Source: Streptomyces halstedii
GTDB taxonomy: Bacteria > Actinomycetota > Actinomycetes > Streptomycetales > Streptomycetaceae
Assembly: GCA_000720535.1 (NCBI GenBank)
Contig: JOAZ01000025.1
Coordinates: 1 to 64,000, forward strand
Direction: 5' to 3'
DNA: 64,000 bases
The stretch's first letter is position 1. Each line of letters begins with the position of its first letter. Both the position numbers and the translations under genes were made by a program. The notes beneath the pieces were generated by a model. That model did not search any database. It was not told where the DNA came from and saw nothing but the letters and a program-made list of their open reading frames with translations. Shown here in pieces: positions 8,057 through 17,058 of the stretch.

Positions 8057-8776
8057 TTACCCGAGCCGGGGTCGGTCTCCGAGCACCGCCGTACCGACGC
8101 GTACATGTGTCGCTCCGGCGGCCACGGCGTCCTCAAGGTCCCCGCTCATTCCTGCGGAGACCATGTTCGCAGCCGGATGGTCCCCGCGCAGGCGGGATGA
8201 GAATTCCATCAGCCGGTCGAAAGCGGCGCGTTGGCGTCCGGCGTACGGGCCGGCGAGCGGGGCGACGGTCATCAGACCGTCGAGCCGGAGACCGGGCGCG
8301 GCCTCCACCGCGGCGGCCAACTCCTCGATGTCGCCGGGCGCGACGCCTCCGCGGCCACCGCGTTCGCCGCTCTCCGCGTCCAGGGCCACCTGAAGCAGGC
8401 AGCCCAGTTCGCGTCCGCGGCGCCCGGCCGCCGCCGAGAGGGCGGTGACCAGTTTGACCCGGTCCACCGACTGTACGACATCGGCATAACCGACCACAGA
8501 ACGGACCTTGTTGGTCTGCAACTGACCGACAAAATGCCACGTGAGCGACAGATCCGCGCACGCTGCGGCTTTCGGCGCCGCGTCCTGGTCGCGGTTCTCC
8601 GCGACATGACGCACACCCAGTTCGTGCAGGATCCGCACATCGCTCGCGGGATACGTCTTGGTGACCACGATGAGGGTCACCTCGTCCCGTTCGCGTCCGG
8701 CCGCCGCGCAGGCGGAGGCGATACGCTCCTCCACCCGTGCCAGATTCGCGGCGAGTTGTTCCCTACGGTCCGTCAT
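8057..8776 (-). CDS. ylmE: YggS/YlmE-family pyridoxal-phosphate homeostasis protein
   Basis: Single-domain PLP-binding protein of the alanine-racemase N-terminal fold (239 aa). The PLP lysine is in VVTKTYP (about residue 38); FVGQLQTNK and SAGMSGDLEDAVAAGATHVRVG are the family's conserved strands and phosphate-binding loop. Members buffer PLP and affect amino-acid metabolism. It starts ATG 3 bp after the pgeF stop, so it is probably translated with it. Confidence 0.93.
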   Translation of the reverse strand: MTDRREQLAANLARVEERIASACAAAGRERDEVTLIVVTKTYPASDVRILHELGVRHVAENRDQDAAPKAAACADLSLTWHFVGQLQTNKVRSVVGYADVVQSVDRVKLVTALSAAAGRRGRELGCLLQVALDAESGERGGRGGVAPGDIEELAAAVEAAPGLRLDGLMTVAPLAGPYAGRQRAAFDRLMEFSSRLRGDHPAANMVSAGMSGDLEDAVAAGATHVRVGTAVLGDRPRLG

Positions 8777-8779
8777 GTC

Positions 8780-9535
8780 CTATCCGTCCAACCAGACATA
8801 TCCCGCGAGCCGACCGGTGGTGCGGTCGCGGCGGTACGAGAAGTGGTCGCCGGATTCCCGGGTGCAGTACGGCGAACTGTGCCGGTCCCGTACACCCAGC
8901 GCCTCCAGTTGGGCGTGGACCCCGGCGACGACGTCCACGGCCGGAGTGCCCCAGCCGGTGGTGGCCCACGACTCCGGAACGCTCCGGGCCACCTCGGCCC
9001 GCATCGCCTCGGGGACCTCGTAGCACCGGCCGCACACCGACGGTCCGGTGTGCGCGGTGATCCGGGACGGTTCGGCGCCCAGCGCGACCATGGCCTCGAC
9101 CGCGGCCGGTACGACCCCGGCGACCAGACCGGGCCGGCCCGCGTGGGCGGCGCCGGCCACACCGGCCACCGGGTCGGCGAGCAGGACGGGGACGCAGTCG
9201 GCGGTGAGCACCGCGAGCGGCAGTCCGCGCCGGGCCGTCACCACCGCGTCCACGGCCGGGATGTCGCGGCTGTCGCCCCACGGGGCGTCGACCACGGCCA
9301 CGTCACGGCCGTGCACCTGGTTCATCCAGACGACCCGCTCCGCGTCCAGACCGAGGTGGCGGGCGGCGAGAGCGCGGTTCGCGAGGACGGCGGCGGGGTC
9401 GTCACCGACCGCGCCGCCGAGGTTGAGCCGCTCGTACGGAGCGGCGCTCACCCCGCCCCACCTGTCGGTGAAGGCGAAGTGGGCGCCGCCCGCCGAAGCC
9501 ACCGCGGTCCGCACCGCGTGCTGCGGAACTATCAC
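8780..9535 (-). CDS. pgeF: Peptidoglycan editing factor PgeF (laccase-domain/YfiH family)
   Basis: 251-aa YfiH/YlmD-type metalloprotein. The zinc-site residues are visible as His in NQVHGRDV, Cys in TADCVPV and His in AAHAGRPG. Family members act on purine nucleosides, and E. coli PgeF prevents wrong amino acids entering peptidoglycan precursors. Placement directly after ftsZ fits a quality-control role. The GTG start (9535) overlaps the ftsZ TGA (9534-9532) in a GTGA, indicating translational coupling to FtsZ. Confidence 0.92.
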   Translation of the reverse strand: MIVPQHAVRTAVASAGGAHFAFTDRWGGVSAAPYERLNLGGAVGDDPAAVLANRALAARHLGLDAERVVWMNQVHGRDVAVVDAPWGDSRDIPAVDAVVTARRGLPLAVLTADCVPVLLADPVAGVAGAAHAGRPGLVAGVVPAAVEAMVALGAEPSRITAHTGPSVCGRCYEVPEAMRAEVARSVPESWATTGWGTPAVDVVAGVHAQLEALGVRDRHSSPYCTRESGDHFSYRRDRTTGRLAGYVWLDG

Positions 9536-10752
9536 TTCAAGAAGTCCGGTACATCCAGCTCTTCGGCCTGGGTGTCCTGGTAGGGACGGGCCGTCGGGAC
9601 GTGCGGCGGGCTGACCTGCGGGAGCGAACTCTCGCTCGCCACCGGCGCGGGCTGTTCGGCCGGAGCCTGCGAGGACTCCTCGCGCGAGGGCACGGAGCCC
9701 AGCGGGCCGGACGAACGCACCGGCTCGGTGTTCCGCTGCGGCGCGGCCGGCTCCTCACGCTTGCCGGCGCTCGCCCCGAGGACGTTCTCGCGGCGGGTCG
9801 GCGGCTGACCGCCGTCGAAACCGGCGGCGATCACGGTGACCCGCACCTCGTCGCCCAGCGCGTCGTCGATGACCGCGCCGAAGATGATGTTGGCCTCCGG
9901 GTGCGCCGCCTCGCTCACCAGCTGCGCGGCCTCGTTGATCTCGAAGAGACCGAGGTCGCTGCCGCCGGAGATGGAGAGCAGGACACCGCGGGCGCCGTCG
10001 ATGGACGCCTCCAGGAGCGGCGAGGAGATCGCCATCTCCGCGGCGGCCACCGCGCGGTCGTCGCCGCGTGCCGAGCCGATACCCATGAGCGCCGATCCTG
10101 CCTCGGACATGACCGACTTGACGTCGGCGAAGTCGAGGTTGATCAGCCCGGGGGTGGTGATGAGGTCGGTGATGCCCTGGACGCCCGAGAGCAGCACCTG
10201 GTCGGCCGACTTGAACGCGTCGAGCACGCTCACCTGGCGGTCCGAGATGGACAGCAGCCGGTCGTTGGGGATGACGATGAGGGTGTCGACCTCTTCGCGG
10301 AGCTCGGCGATGCCGTCCTCCGCCTGGTTCGCCCGGCGCCGGCCCTCGAAGGTGAACGGGCGGGTGACCACGCCGATCGTCAGGGCGCCCAGCGAGCGGG
10401 CGATGTTGGCCACGACGGGCGCGCCGCCGGTGCCGGTGCCGCCGCCCTCTCCGGCGGTGACGAAGACCATGTCGGCCCCCTTGAGGACCTCCTCGATCTC
10501 CTCACGGTGGTCCTCCGCCGCCTTCCGGCCGACGGCCGGGTTGGCCCCGGCGCCGAGGCCGCGGGTGAGTTCACGGCCGACGTCGAGCTTGACGTCGGCG
10601 TCGCTCATCAGCAGTGCCTGCGCATCGGTGTTGATCGCGATGAACTCGACGCCCTTGAGGCCGACCTCGATCATTCGGTTGATGGCATTGACACCACCGC
10701 CGCCGACACCGATGACCTTGATGACTGCGAGGTAGTTCTGCGGTGCTGCCAC
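9532..10752 (-). CDS. ftsZ: Cell division GTPase FtsZ
   Basis: Tubulin homologue forming the Z-ring and, in sporulating aerial hyphae, Z-ladders. The 406-aa product has the nucleotide-binding [10 protein letters not shown] near the N-terminus, the tubulin signature [10 protein letters not shown] (about residue 104), the T7 loop NLDFADV (about 205), a variable Pro/Glu/Ser linker, and the conserved C-terminal peptide DVPDFLK for partner binding. I place the start at GTG 10752 (reading [10 protein letters not shown]) with GAGAGG 8 bases upstream; the frame stays open upstream but reads Arg/Ser-rich non-FtsZ sequence. A 276-bp gap with its own promoter separates it from ftsQ. Confidence 0.98.
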   Translation of the reverse strand: MAAPQNYLAVIKVIGVGGGGVNAINRMIEVGLKGVEFIAINTDAQALLMSDADVKLDVGRELTRGLGAGANPAVGRKAAEDHREEIEEVLKGADMVFVTAGEGGGTGTGGAPVVANIARSLGALTIGVVTRPFTFEGRRRANQAEDGIAELREEVDTLIVIPNDRLLSISDRQVSVLDAFKSADQVLLSGVQGITDLITTPGLINLDFADVKSVMSEAGSALMGIGSARGDDRAVAAAEMAISSPLLEASIDGARGVLLSISGGSDLGLFEINEAAQLVSEAAHPEANIIFGAVIDDALGDEVRVTVIAAGFDGGQPPTRRENVLGASAGKREEPAAPQRNTEPVRSSGPLGSVPSREESSQAPAEQPAPVASESSLPQVSPPHVPTARPYQDTQAEELDVPDFLK

Positions 10753-10847
10753 GTCGAAGGCCTCTCGCCTCGAGTTACGTGTCGTCGCTCTGCGGTGGCT
10801 CCGCCGCGACGACGGATGTCGATGGGGACGGTCCGAACGCCGACCCA

Positions 10848-10872
10848 AACCCTAACGTTCAACTTTAGGGTT
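10848..10872 (-). promoter_or_regulatory. Inverted repeat in the ftsZ leader
   Basis: Perfect 8-bp arms AACCCTAA / TTAGGGTT separated by 9 bases, about 95 bp before the ftsZ GTG and downstream of the predicted promoter. It may be a protein-binding site or an mRNA stem; I do not recognise the factor. Confidence 0.55.
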
Positions 10873-10878
10873 ACCAGT

Positions 10879-10938
10879 GTGTCTGCTTCATGGACTCTTC
10901 CGAACAGGACACTAAGTCGACAAGCGGCGCACGTTCAA
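10879..10938 (-). promoter_or_regulatory. ftsZ promoter with two WhiA-type GACAC motifs
   Basis: On the minus strand TTGAAC (10938-10933) and TAGTGT (10914-10909) are spaced 18 bp apart and give a good promoter reading toward ftsZ. GACAC, the core recognised by the sporulation regulator WhiA, occurs at 10908-10912 (plus strand, overlapping the -10) and at 10879-10883 (minus strand). ftsZ is a known WhiA/WhiB-dependent gene in Streptomyces; use of these sites here is inferred. Confidence 0.6.
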
Positions 10939-11028
10939 CGAACACGCCGAACCTCCCGTTTTTCTTTTCACCCTATGTGATCACCCGTAGCGCTGACCAA
11001 CCAGGGTGCTGGCCAGGCCATATGTCCG

Positions 11029-11823
11029 TCAACTCTTCGAAGCGGCCGGGGCGGTGGGGGCACTCACGTCGAAGTGTCCCGCTTTGGGGGCGGCTTTCAT
11101 GAGCGCCGTGAGCACCCGCGCCTTCACGGGCCCGCGTTCACCACTGCCCCACATCACCGTGCGCCCCCGTGTCAGCTCCAGGACGACGGAGTCGTACGAA
11201 GTGATCCGTACCGTCTCCGTCTCCCTGGCCACCTTCCCCGGGAGATCGCCCGCAACCCGAACCGCTTCCCGCAACAGACGGTCACTTCCGTAGCGTTTCA
11301 GGCTCGCCGATCCCTCGGGCGTCAGTTCCAGCAGCGGCACATGTCCGGGGCGTTTGTCCACCGTGGCGAAGCGCACGCCCTTCGCGTCCACTTCGATGAA
11401 CTTTCCGCCCTTTTCCACCACCAGGACCGGCTTTCGTTCGGTCACTTTAAGGCCGATACCGTGCGGCCATGACCGTACGACATCCACGGAGTCGATACGG
11501 CGCACCTTCTGGCGCAACCGGGCCTCGATCGCGTCGGTGTCCACGGAGACCAGCGGGGAGCCGACCGGAACCGCCGCGACGGCCTCCACCTCGGCCCGGG
11601 TCAGGACCTCGGTGCCGGTGGTGGTGACGTGTTCGACCCGGAGCCAGGACGACCCGTAGAGCACCCACACCGCGGCGGCGGCGCACAGGACCACGGCAAC
11701 TCCGGCCAGGACCAGCCGTGTACGGCCGGTCAGCCGGCGCCCCTCGGGGCGGATGCGGGGAGGTCCGGCGGGGGTGTCGGCCCGCTTGTCTGCGCCGCGC
11801 TGGGCGGTCGTCGGTCCGGCCAC
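11029..11823 (-). CDS. ftsQ: Cell division protein FtsQ
   Basis: Bitopic divisome protein linking FtsL/FtsB-type partners to the septal synthase. From GTG 11823 (VAGPTTAQRG) the 264-aa product has a basic cytoplasmic N-terminus, one membrane segment (LVLAGVAVVLCAAAAVWVLYG, about residues 44-64), a POTRA region beginning LRVEHVTTTGTEVLTRAEVEA, and the FtsQ domain. GAAGGAG lies close upstream of this GTG; an in-frame GTG at 11895 is possible but adds an untypical Arg-rich segment. It follows murG by 49 bp. Confidence 0.93.
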   Translation of the reverse strand: MAGPTTAQRGADKRADTPAGPPRIRPEGRRLTGRTRLVLAGVAVVLCAAAAVWVLYGSSWLRVEHVTTTGTEVLTRAEVEAVAAVPVGSPLVSVDTDAIEARLRQKVRRIDSVDVVRSWPHGIGLKVTERKPVLVVEKGGKFIEVDAKGVRFATVDKRPGHVPLLELTPEGSASLKRYGSDRLLREAVRVAGDLPGKVARETETVRITSYDSVVLELTRGRTVMWGSGERGPVKARVLTALMKAAPKAGHFDVSAPTAPAASKS

Positions 11824-11872
11824 GCTCGCTCCTTCACCGGGCCCGGGGCGCACGCCCCGGGCCCGCACCGCC

Positions 11873-12967
11873 TCACGCCTGGCGGCGTGCGGCAATCGCC
11901 TCGTACACCATGCCGACGAGCAGGTCGTCGGCGTCGCGCCGCCCGAACTCCGCGGCGGAACGGGACATCTCGTACAGCCGGTGCGGATCCGACAGCACCG
12001 GCAGGACGTTGCCCTGCACCCACTCAGGGGTGAGCGCCGCGTCGTCCACCAGCAGGCCGCCGCCCGCGTTCACCACCGGCTGGGCGTTGAGCCGCTGTTC
12101 GCCGTTGCCGATGGGCAGCGGGACGTAGGCGGCGGGAAGCCCGACGGCGGAGAGCTCGGCGACGGTCATCGCGCCCGCGCGGCAGAGCATCATGTCGGCC
12201 GCCGCGTACGCGAGATCCATCCGGTCCACGTACGGTACCGGGATATAGGGCGGCATCCCGGGCATGTTGTCGATACGCGGCAATTCGTTCTTCGGTCCGA
12301 CCACGTGCAGGATCTGGATCCCGGACCGCTGGAGCACCGGCGCGACGCGCTGGACGACCTCGTTGAGGTGGCGGGCGCCCTGCGAACCGCCGGAGACCAG
12401 CAGGGTCGGCAGGTTGGGGTCCAGGCCGAACGTGTCGCGCGCCTCCGGGCGCACCCGGGCGCGGTCGAGGGTGGCGATGGTGCGGCGCAGCGGGATGCCG
12501 ATGTAGCGGGCGCCGCGCAGCTTGCTGTCGGGGGTGGAGACGGCGACCCCGTGGGCGTACCGGGAGCCGATCTTGTTGGCCAGGCCCGGACGGGCGTTGG
12601 CCTCGTGGACCACGATCGGGACGCCCGCGCGCTTGGCGGCGAGGTAGCCCGGCAGGGCCACGTATCCGCCGAAGCCGACCACGCAGTCGGCCTTGGTGCG
12701 TTCGAGCACCTGCTCGGCCGCCTTGATGGTGCCGCGCAGCCGTCCGGGCACGGTGATCAGCTCGGGTGTGGGCTTGCGCGGCAGCGGTACGGCGGGGATC
12801 AGCGCCAGTTCGTACCCCCGCTCGGGTACGAGCCTTGTCTCAAGTCCGCGTTCCGTGCCGAGGGCAGTGATTCCCACGGCCGGGTCCTGCCTGCGCAGGG
12901 CGTCTGCGAGGGCAAGCGCGGGCTCGATGTGGCCGGCGGTCCCCCCGCCGGCGAGTACGACATGCAC
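11873..12967 (-). CDS. murG: UDP-GlcNAc:lipid I N-acetylglucosaminyltransferase MurG
   Basis: Peripheral membrane GT-B glycosyltransferase that converts lipid I to lipid II. The 364-aa product has the N-terminal GGGTAGH loop (residues 7-13), the acceptor-side segment [18 protein letters not shown], and the donor-binding [10 protein letters not shown] and [11 protein letters not shown] motifs. It starts at GTG only 6 bp after ftsW and precedes ftsQ. Confidence 0.97.
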   Translation of the reverse strand: MHVVLAGGGTAGHIEPALALADALRRQDPAVGITALGTERGLETRLVPERGYELALIPAVPLPRKPTPELITVPGRLRGTIKAAEQVLERTKADCVVGFGGYVALPGYLAAKRAGVPIVVHEANARPGLANKIGSRYAHGVAVSTPDSKLRGARYIGIPLRRTIATLDRARVRPEARDTFGLDPNLPTLLVSGGSQGARHLNEVVQRVAPVLQRSGIQILHVVGPKNELPRIDNMPGMPPYIPVPYVDRMDLAYAAADMMLCRAGAMTVAELSAVGLPAAYVPLPIGNGEQRLNAQPVVNAGGGLLVDDAALTPEWVQGNVLPVLSDPHRLYEMSRSAAEFGRRDADDLLVGMVYEAIAARRQA

Positions 12968-12973
12968 CGAAAT

Positions 12974-14419
12974 TCACCGCTCTCCGGACGGACGCTTCGT
13001 GACGCGCCGTCTCATCGTCTTCCATCTGACCCCGGGCCTCCGCATGGCCAGGGCCGCTTTCGCGGCGGGATCCTCTCGCGCGAAGGCGATCAGGAGCCCG
13101 ACCGCGAACATGGTCGGCAGCAGGGCCGAACCTCCGTAGGAGAACAACGGGAGCGGGACTCCGGCGATCGGCAACAGGCCGAGCACCGCACCGATGTTGA
13201 TCACGGCCTGCACCATGATCCAGGTGGTCACGCCTCCCGCTGCGTACCTCACGAAGGGGTCCTCCGTGCGTCCGGCCACGCGGATACCCGCATAGCCTAG
13301 AGCCGCGAACAGGGCGAGCACCGACAGCGTCCCCGCCAGGCCCAGTTCCTCCCCGGTGATGGCGAAGATGAAGTCGGTGTGAGGTTCCGGCAGTTGCCCC
13401 CATTTTTCCACACTCGCGCCCAGCCCGGAACCGAACCATCCGCCGGAGGCCAGCGCGTAGATTCCGTGCACGGCCTGCCAGCAGCCACCGTCGGCGGTCG
13501 GTTCGCTGACACCCATGCACGCGAGCCGGGACATCCGGTTGGGGCTGGTCTTGATCAGCAGGAAGGCGATGGCCGCGGCGATGCCGAACACCCCGGCGAA
13601 CAGCCGGGTGGGCGCTCCGGCGAGCCAGAGCAGCCCGAACAGGATCGCGGTGAGGATGATCGCGGTGCCCATGTCGCCGCCGAGCATGATGAGCCCGAGC
13701 AGCAGGAAGGCGCCCGGCACGAGCGGCACCAGCATGTGCTTCCACTGCGTGAGCAGCCGTTTCTCCTGTTTACGGGCGATCAGGTCGGCACCCCAGAGGA
13801 TGAGGGCGAGCTTGCCGAACTCACTGGGCTGGAGCTGGAAGGGGCCGCCCAGGTAGATCCAGTTCTGGTTGCCGTTGACCGACATCCCTATCCCCGGCAC
13901 CTGGACCAGGACCATCAGGAAGACCGTGGCCAGGAGCAGCGGATAGGCGAGCGCCCGGTGCAGCTTCAGCGGCATCCGGCAGGCCAGCAGCATCAGTCCG
14001 GCCCCGATGACGGCGGCGAGGAACTGCTTGCGGAAGAAGTAGGTGCTGGGCCGCGAGAGTTCCAGCGCCTTGATCATGGAGGCGGAGTAGACCATCACGA
14101 GGCCGAGCACGGTGATCAGCAGGCCCGCGCCGAGGATCAGGTAGTACGCGGTCAGCGGGCGGTCCCAGGCCCGGCGTGCCCGCTCGTAGGCGCGCCGGAG
14201 GGCGGCGCCGCGGGGCGGCCTGGACGGCGGCCTCGCGGCTCGGGCGGCGCCGCGGGGGGCCGCCGGGGGTCTGTGGGGCCCGGTGGCGGGGCGGCCGCGC
14301 AGGGCGATTCCCGCGTGGGCCGGCCGGGCGAGCGGGCTCGGGCTGAACGCCCGGCCGATCGCCGCGGCCGCCCGTGAGCGGCCCGCCGCGCATGTGGCCG
14401 GGCTCTCGTCGGCCGGCAT
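12974..14419 (-). CDS. ftsW: Septal peptidoglycan polymerase FtsW
   Basis: SEDS-family glycosyltransferase acting with FtsI at the septum. From ATG 14419 the 481-aa product has a Pro/Arg/Ala-rich cytoplasmic N-terminus of about 80 residues, roughly ten membrane segments, and SEDS signatures such as FGKLALILWGADL and GVPLPLFSYGGSALLPTM. GGAGGGG lies 10 bases before this ATG; a GTG six codons upstream sits inside that SD and is less likely. It has a Lys/Arg-rich C-terminal tail. Confidence 0.95.
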   Translation of the reverse strand: MPADESPATCAAGRSRAAAAIGRAFSPSPLARPAHAGIALRGRPATGPHRPPAAPRGAARAARPPSRPPRGAALRRAYERARRAWDRPLTAYYLILGAGLLITVLGLVMVYSASMIKALELSRPSTYFFRKQFLAAVIGAGLMLLACRMPLKLHRALAYPLLLATVFLMVLVQVPGIGMSVNGNQNWIYLGGPFQLQPSEFGKLALILWGADLIARKQEKRLLTQWKHMLVPLVPGAFLLLGLIMLGGDMGTAIILTAILFGLLWLAGAPTRLFAGVFGIAAAIAFLLIKTSPNRMSRLACMGVSEPTADGGCWQAVHGIYALASGGWFGSGLGASVEKWGQLPEPHTDFIFAITGEELGLAGTLSVLALFAALGYAGIRVAGRTEDPFVRYAAGGVTTWIMVQAVINIGAVLGLLPIAGVPLPLFSYGGSALLPTMFAVGLLIAFAREDPAAKAALAMRRPGVRWKTMRRRVTKRPSGER

Positions 14420-14530
14420 TGTCGCTGTCCCCTCCACTGCTCGTGCCCGGGGGCTGGTGCCGGGTCCCGGGGCCGACGGCGGGCACCGCGCTCGTGCCCC
14501 GTTCCCCGCACGGTCGTGTGGCCGGGGCCG

Positions 14531-16006
14531 TCAGCCGCTCTCGCCGGCGAGTTCGCGGACCGCGTCCGCGAAGGCCTCGCCCCGCTTGTTGTAGTTGACG
14601 AACATGTCCATCGAGGCACAGGCCGGTGCCAGCAGTACGGTGTCGCCGGGCCGGGCGAGCCGCGCGGCTTCCCGGACCGCTTCGGACATCGCCCCAGTGT
14701 CGGTCCGGTCCAGGTCGACCACCGGTACCTCGGGGGCGTGTCGCGCCAGTGCTTCGCGGATCAGCCCCCGGTCGGCGCCCATCAGCACGACGCCCCGCAG
14801 TCTCTTGGCCGCCCCGCTCGCGAGCGCGTCGAAGGTCGCGCCCTTGGCGAGGCCTCCGGCGATCCACACGATCGGGTCGTAGGCGGCGAGGGAGGCCTCG
14901 GCGGCGTGCGTGTTGGTGGCCTTGGAGTCGTCGACGTACGCCACCGAACCGATGTCCGCGACGTGTTCGATGCGGTGGGCGTCGGGGCGGAAGGCCCGCA
15001 GCCCGTCCCGTACCGCCGCGGGCGGCACCCCGAAGGCGCGGGCGAGCGCGGCGGCGGCCAGGGCGTTGGCGATGTTGTGCGGGGCCGGCGGGCTGACGTC
15101 CCCGACCTCGGCGAGTTCCTGGGCCCGCTTCTGCCGGTCGGGGACGAAGGCCCGGTCGACGAGGATGCCGTCGACCACGCCGAGCTGGGAGGGCCCGGGG
15201 GTGCCGAGGGTGAAGCCGATCGCCCGGCAGCCCTCCTCGACGTCGGCCGCGCGCACCAGGTCCTCGGTCGCCGTGTCCTGCGCGTTGTAGACGCAGGCGA
15301 CGCGGTTGCCCTCGTAGACCCGGCCCTTGTCGGCGGCGTAGGCGTCCATGGAGCCGTGCCAGTCGAGGTGGTCCGGCGCCAGGTTGAGGACGGCCGCGGA
15401 GTGGGCGCGCGGCGAGGGCGACCAGTGCAGCTGGTAGCTGGACAGTTCGACGGCGAGTACGTCGTACTCCTCCCCGCCGAGCACCGCGTCCAGCAGGGAG
15501 ACCCCGATGTTGCCGACCGCGGCCGTGCGCAGGCCCGCCGCTTCGAGGATCGAGGCGAGCATCCGTACGGTCGTGGTCTTGCCGTTGGTGCCGGTGACCG
15601 CGAGCCAGGGTGCGGCGTCCGGCCCCCGGAGCCGCCAGGCGAGTTCGACGTCGCCCCAGACGGGGACGTCCGCCTCGGCGGCTGCCTGGAAGAGCGGTTT
15701 GCCGGGCTTCCAGCCGGGGGCCGTGACGACCAGTTCGGTGGACTCGGGCAGGGTGTCGCCGTCTCCCAGGCGCACGGTGAGGCTCCCCCGCCGTTCGCCG
15801 CCCCCGGAGGCGCCGCGCGCGGCGGCCCATGCCTCCAGTTCGGCGGCCTGGGCGCGGGAGCGCTCGTCGTCGCCGTCGTTGACGACGGTGACCAGCGCAC
15901 CGCGCTCGTACAGGGCCCGGGCCGCGGGGATCCCGCTGACGCCGAGCCCGGCGACCGTGACGTGCTTGCCCTGCCAGTCCACGTCGTTCACTTCTTGGCT
16001 GCCCAT
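14531..16006 (-). CDS. murD: UDP-N-acetylmuramoyl-L-alanine:D-glutamate ligase
   Basis: Cytoplasmic Mur ligase adding D-Glu to UDP-MurNAc-L-Ala. The N-terminal Rossmann-like domain begins GKHVTVAGLGVSG; the ATP-binding loop is GTNGKTT (about residue 139); the Mur central and C-terminal domains (NIANALAAAALARAF, PDAHRIEHV ... VDDSKATNTHA) follow. The start is uncertain. ATG 16006 gives 491 aa but lies inside mraY, while GTG 15991 overlaps the mraY TGA as GTGA and would remove five residues. Neither has a strong SD, and both suggest coupling to mraY. Confidence 0.94.
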   Translation of the reverse strand: MGSQEVNDVDWQGKHVTVAGLGVSGIPAARALYERGALVTVVNDGDDERSRAQAAELEAWAAARGASGGGERRGSLTVRLGDGDTLPESTELVVTAPGWKPGKPLFQAAAEADVPVWGDVELAWRLRGPDAAPWLAVTGTNGKTTTVRMLASILEAAGLRTAAVGNIGVSLLDAVLGGEEYDVLAVELSSYQLHWSPSPRAHSAAVLNLAPDHLDWHGSMDAYAADKGRVYEGNRVACVYNAQDTATEDLVRAADVEEGCRAIGFTLGTPGPSQLGVVDGILVDRAFVPDRQKRAQELAEVGDVSPPAPHNIANALAAAALARAFGVPPAAVRDGLRAFRPDAHRIEHVADIGSVAYVDDSKATNTHAAEASLAAYDPIVWIAGGLAKGATFDALASGAAKRLRGVVLMGADRGLIREALARHAPEVPVVDLDRTDTGAMSEAVREAARLARPGDTVLLAPACASMDMFVNYNKRGEAFADAVRELAGESG

Positions 16007-17058
16007 CCCGCGTAGAAGAGGCCGAGTCCGACGATCACGCACATGCCCTGGATGATCCAGAAGCGGACCACCACGAGGACTTCGGACCACCCCTTGAGTT
16101 CGAAGTGGTGCTGGAGCGGTGCCATCCGGAAGACCCGCTTGCCGGTCATCTTGAACGAGCCGACCTGGATGACCACGGACATGGTGATCATCACGAAGAG
16201 GCCGCCGAGGATGGCGAGCAGGAACTCGGTGCGGGAGCAGATCGCGAGGCCTGCGAGCGCGCCGCCGAGGGCGAGGGAACCGGTGTCCCCCATGAAGATC
16301 TTCGCGGGCGAGGTGTTCCACCACAGGAAGCCGAAGCAGGCGCCCATGAGGGCCGAGGCGACGACCGCGAGGTCGAGTGGGTCGCGTACCTCGAAGCAGG
16401 CGCTGGGGTTGGTCAGCGTCTGCGCGTTGGCACAGGACTCCTGGAACTGCCAGAGGCCGATGAAGGTGTAGGCGCCGAAGACCATCACCGAGGCGCCGGT
16501 GGCCAGGCCGTCCAGGCCGTCCGTGAGGTTCACGCCGTTGGACATGGCGAGGATCATGAACAGCGCCCAGACGCAGAACATCACCGGGCCGATCGACCAG
16601 CCGAAGTCCTCGACGAACGAGAGCCGGGTGGAGGCGGGGGTGTTGCCGCTGGAGTCGGCGAACTGGAGCGAGAGCACCGCGAAGGCGATGCCGACGATCA
16701 GCTGGCCGGCCATCTTGGCCTTGGCCCTCAGGCCCAGCGACCGCTGCTTGACGATCTTGATGTAGTCGTCGAGGAAGCCGACGAGCCCCATGCCGGTCAT
16801 CAGGAACAGCACGAGGACGCCCGAGAAGCGCATGTCCTCGCCGGTGATCACCTTCGCCAGGACGTACGCGATGATCGTCGCCAGGATGAAGGCGATGCCG
16901 CCCATGGTGGGCGTGCCCTTCTTGCTGCCGTGCGTGCGCGGGCCGTCGTCCCGGATGAACTGCCCGTAGCCCTTGCGGGCCAGAAGTTTGATCAGCAGCG
17001 GAGTGCCGACCAGGGTCAGGAAGAGCCCTATGGCTCCCGCGAAGAGGATCTGCCTCAT
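15988..17058 (-). CDS. mraY: Phospho-N-acetylmuramoyl-pentapeptide transferase MraY
   Basis: Polytopic enzyme transferring phospho-MurNAc-pentapeptide to undecaprenyl phosphate (lipid I synthesis). The 356-aa product has about ten membrane helices, the catalytic Asp pair in GFLDDYIK (about residue 98), NLTDGLDGLA (about 180) and MGDTGSLALG, all diagnostic for MraY. Its ATG overlaps the murF stop (ATGA), and its 3' end overlaps the start of murD. Confidence 0.97.
   Translation of the reverse strand: MRQILFAGAIGLFLTLVGTPLLIKLLARKGYGQFIRDDGPRTHGSKKGTPTMGGIAFILATIIAYVLAKVITGEDMRFSGVLVLFLMTGMGLVGFLDDYIKIVKQRSLGLRAKAKMAGQLIVGIAFAVLSLQFADSSGNTPASTRLSFVEDFGWSIGPVMFCVWALFMILAMSNGVNLTDGLDGLATGASVMVFGAYTFIGLWQFQESCANAQTLTNPSACFEVRDPLDLAVVASALMGACFGFLWWNTSPAKIFMGDTGSLALGGALAGLAICSRTEFLLAILGGLFVMITMSVVIQVGSFKMTGKRVFRMAPLQHHFELKGWSEVLVVVRFWIIQGMCVIVGLGLFYAGWAAKK

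Noticed and set aside
13379-14377. Open frame on the plus strand within ftsW
   Set aside because: Gly/Asp/Glu/Gln-rich translation typical of antisense to a GC-rich membrane protein gene.
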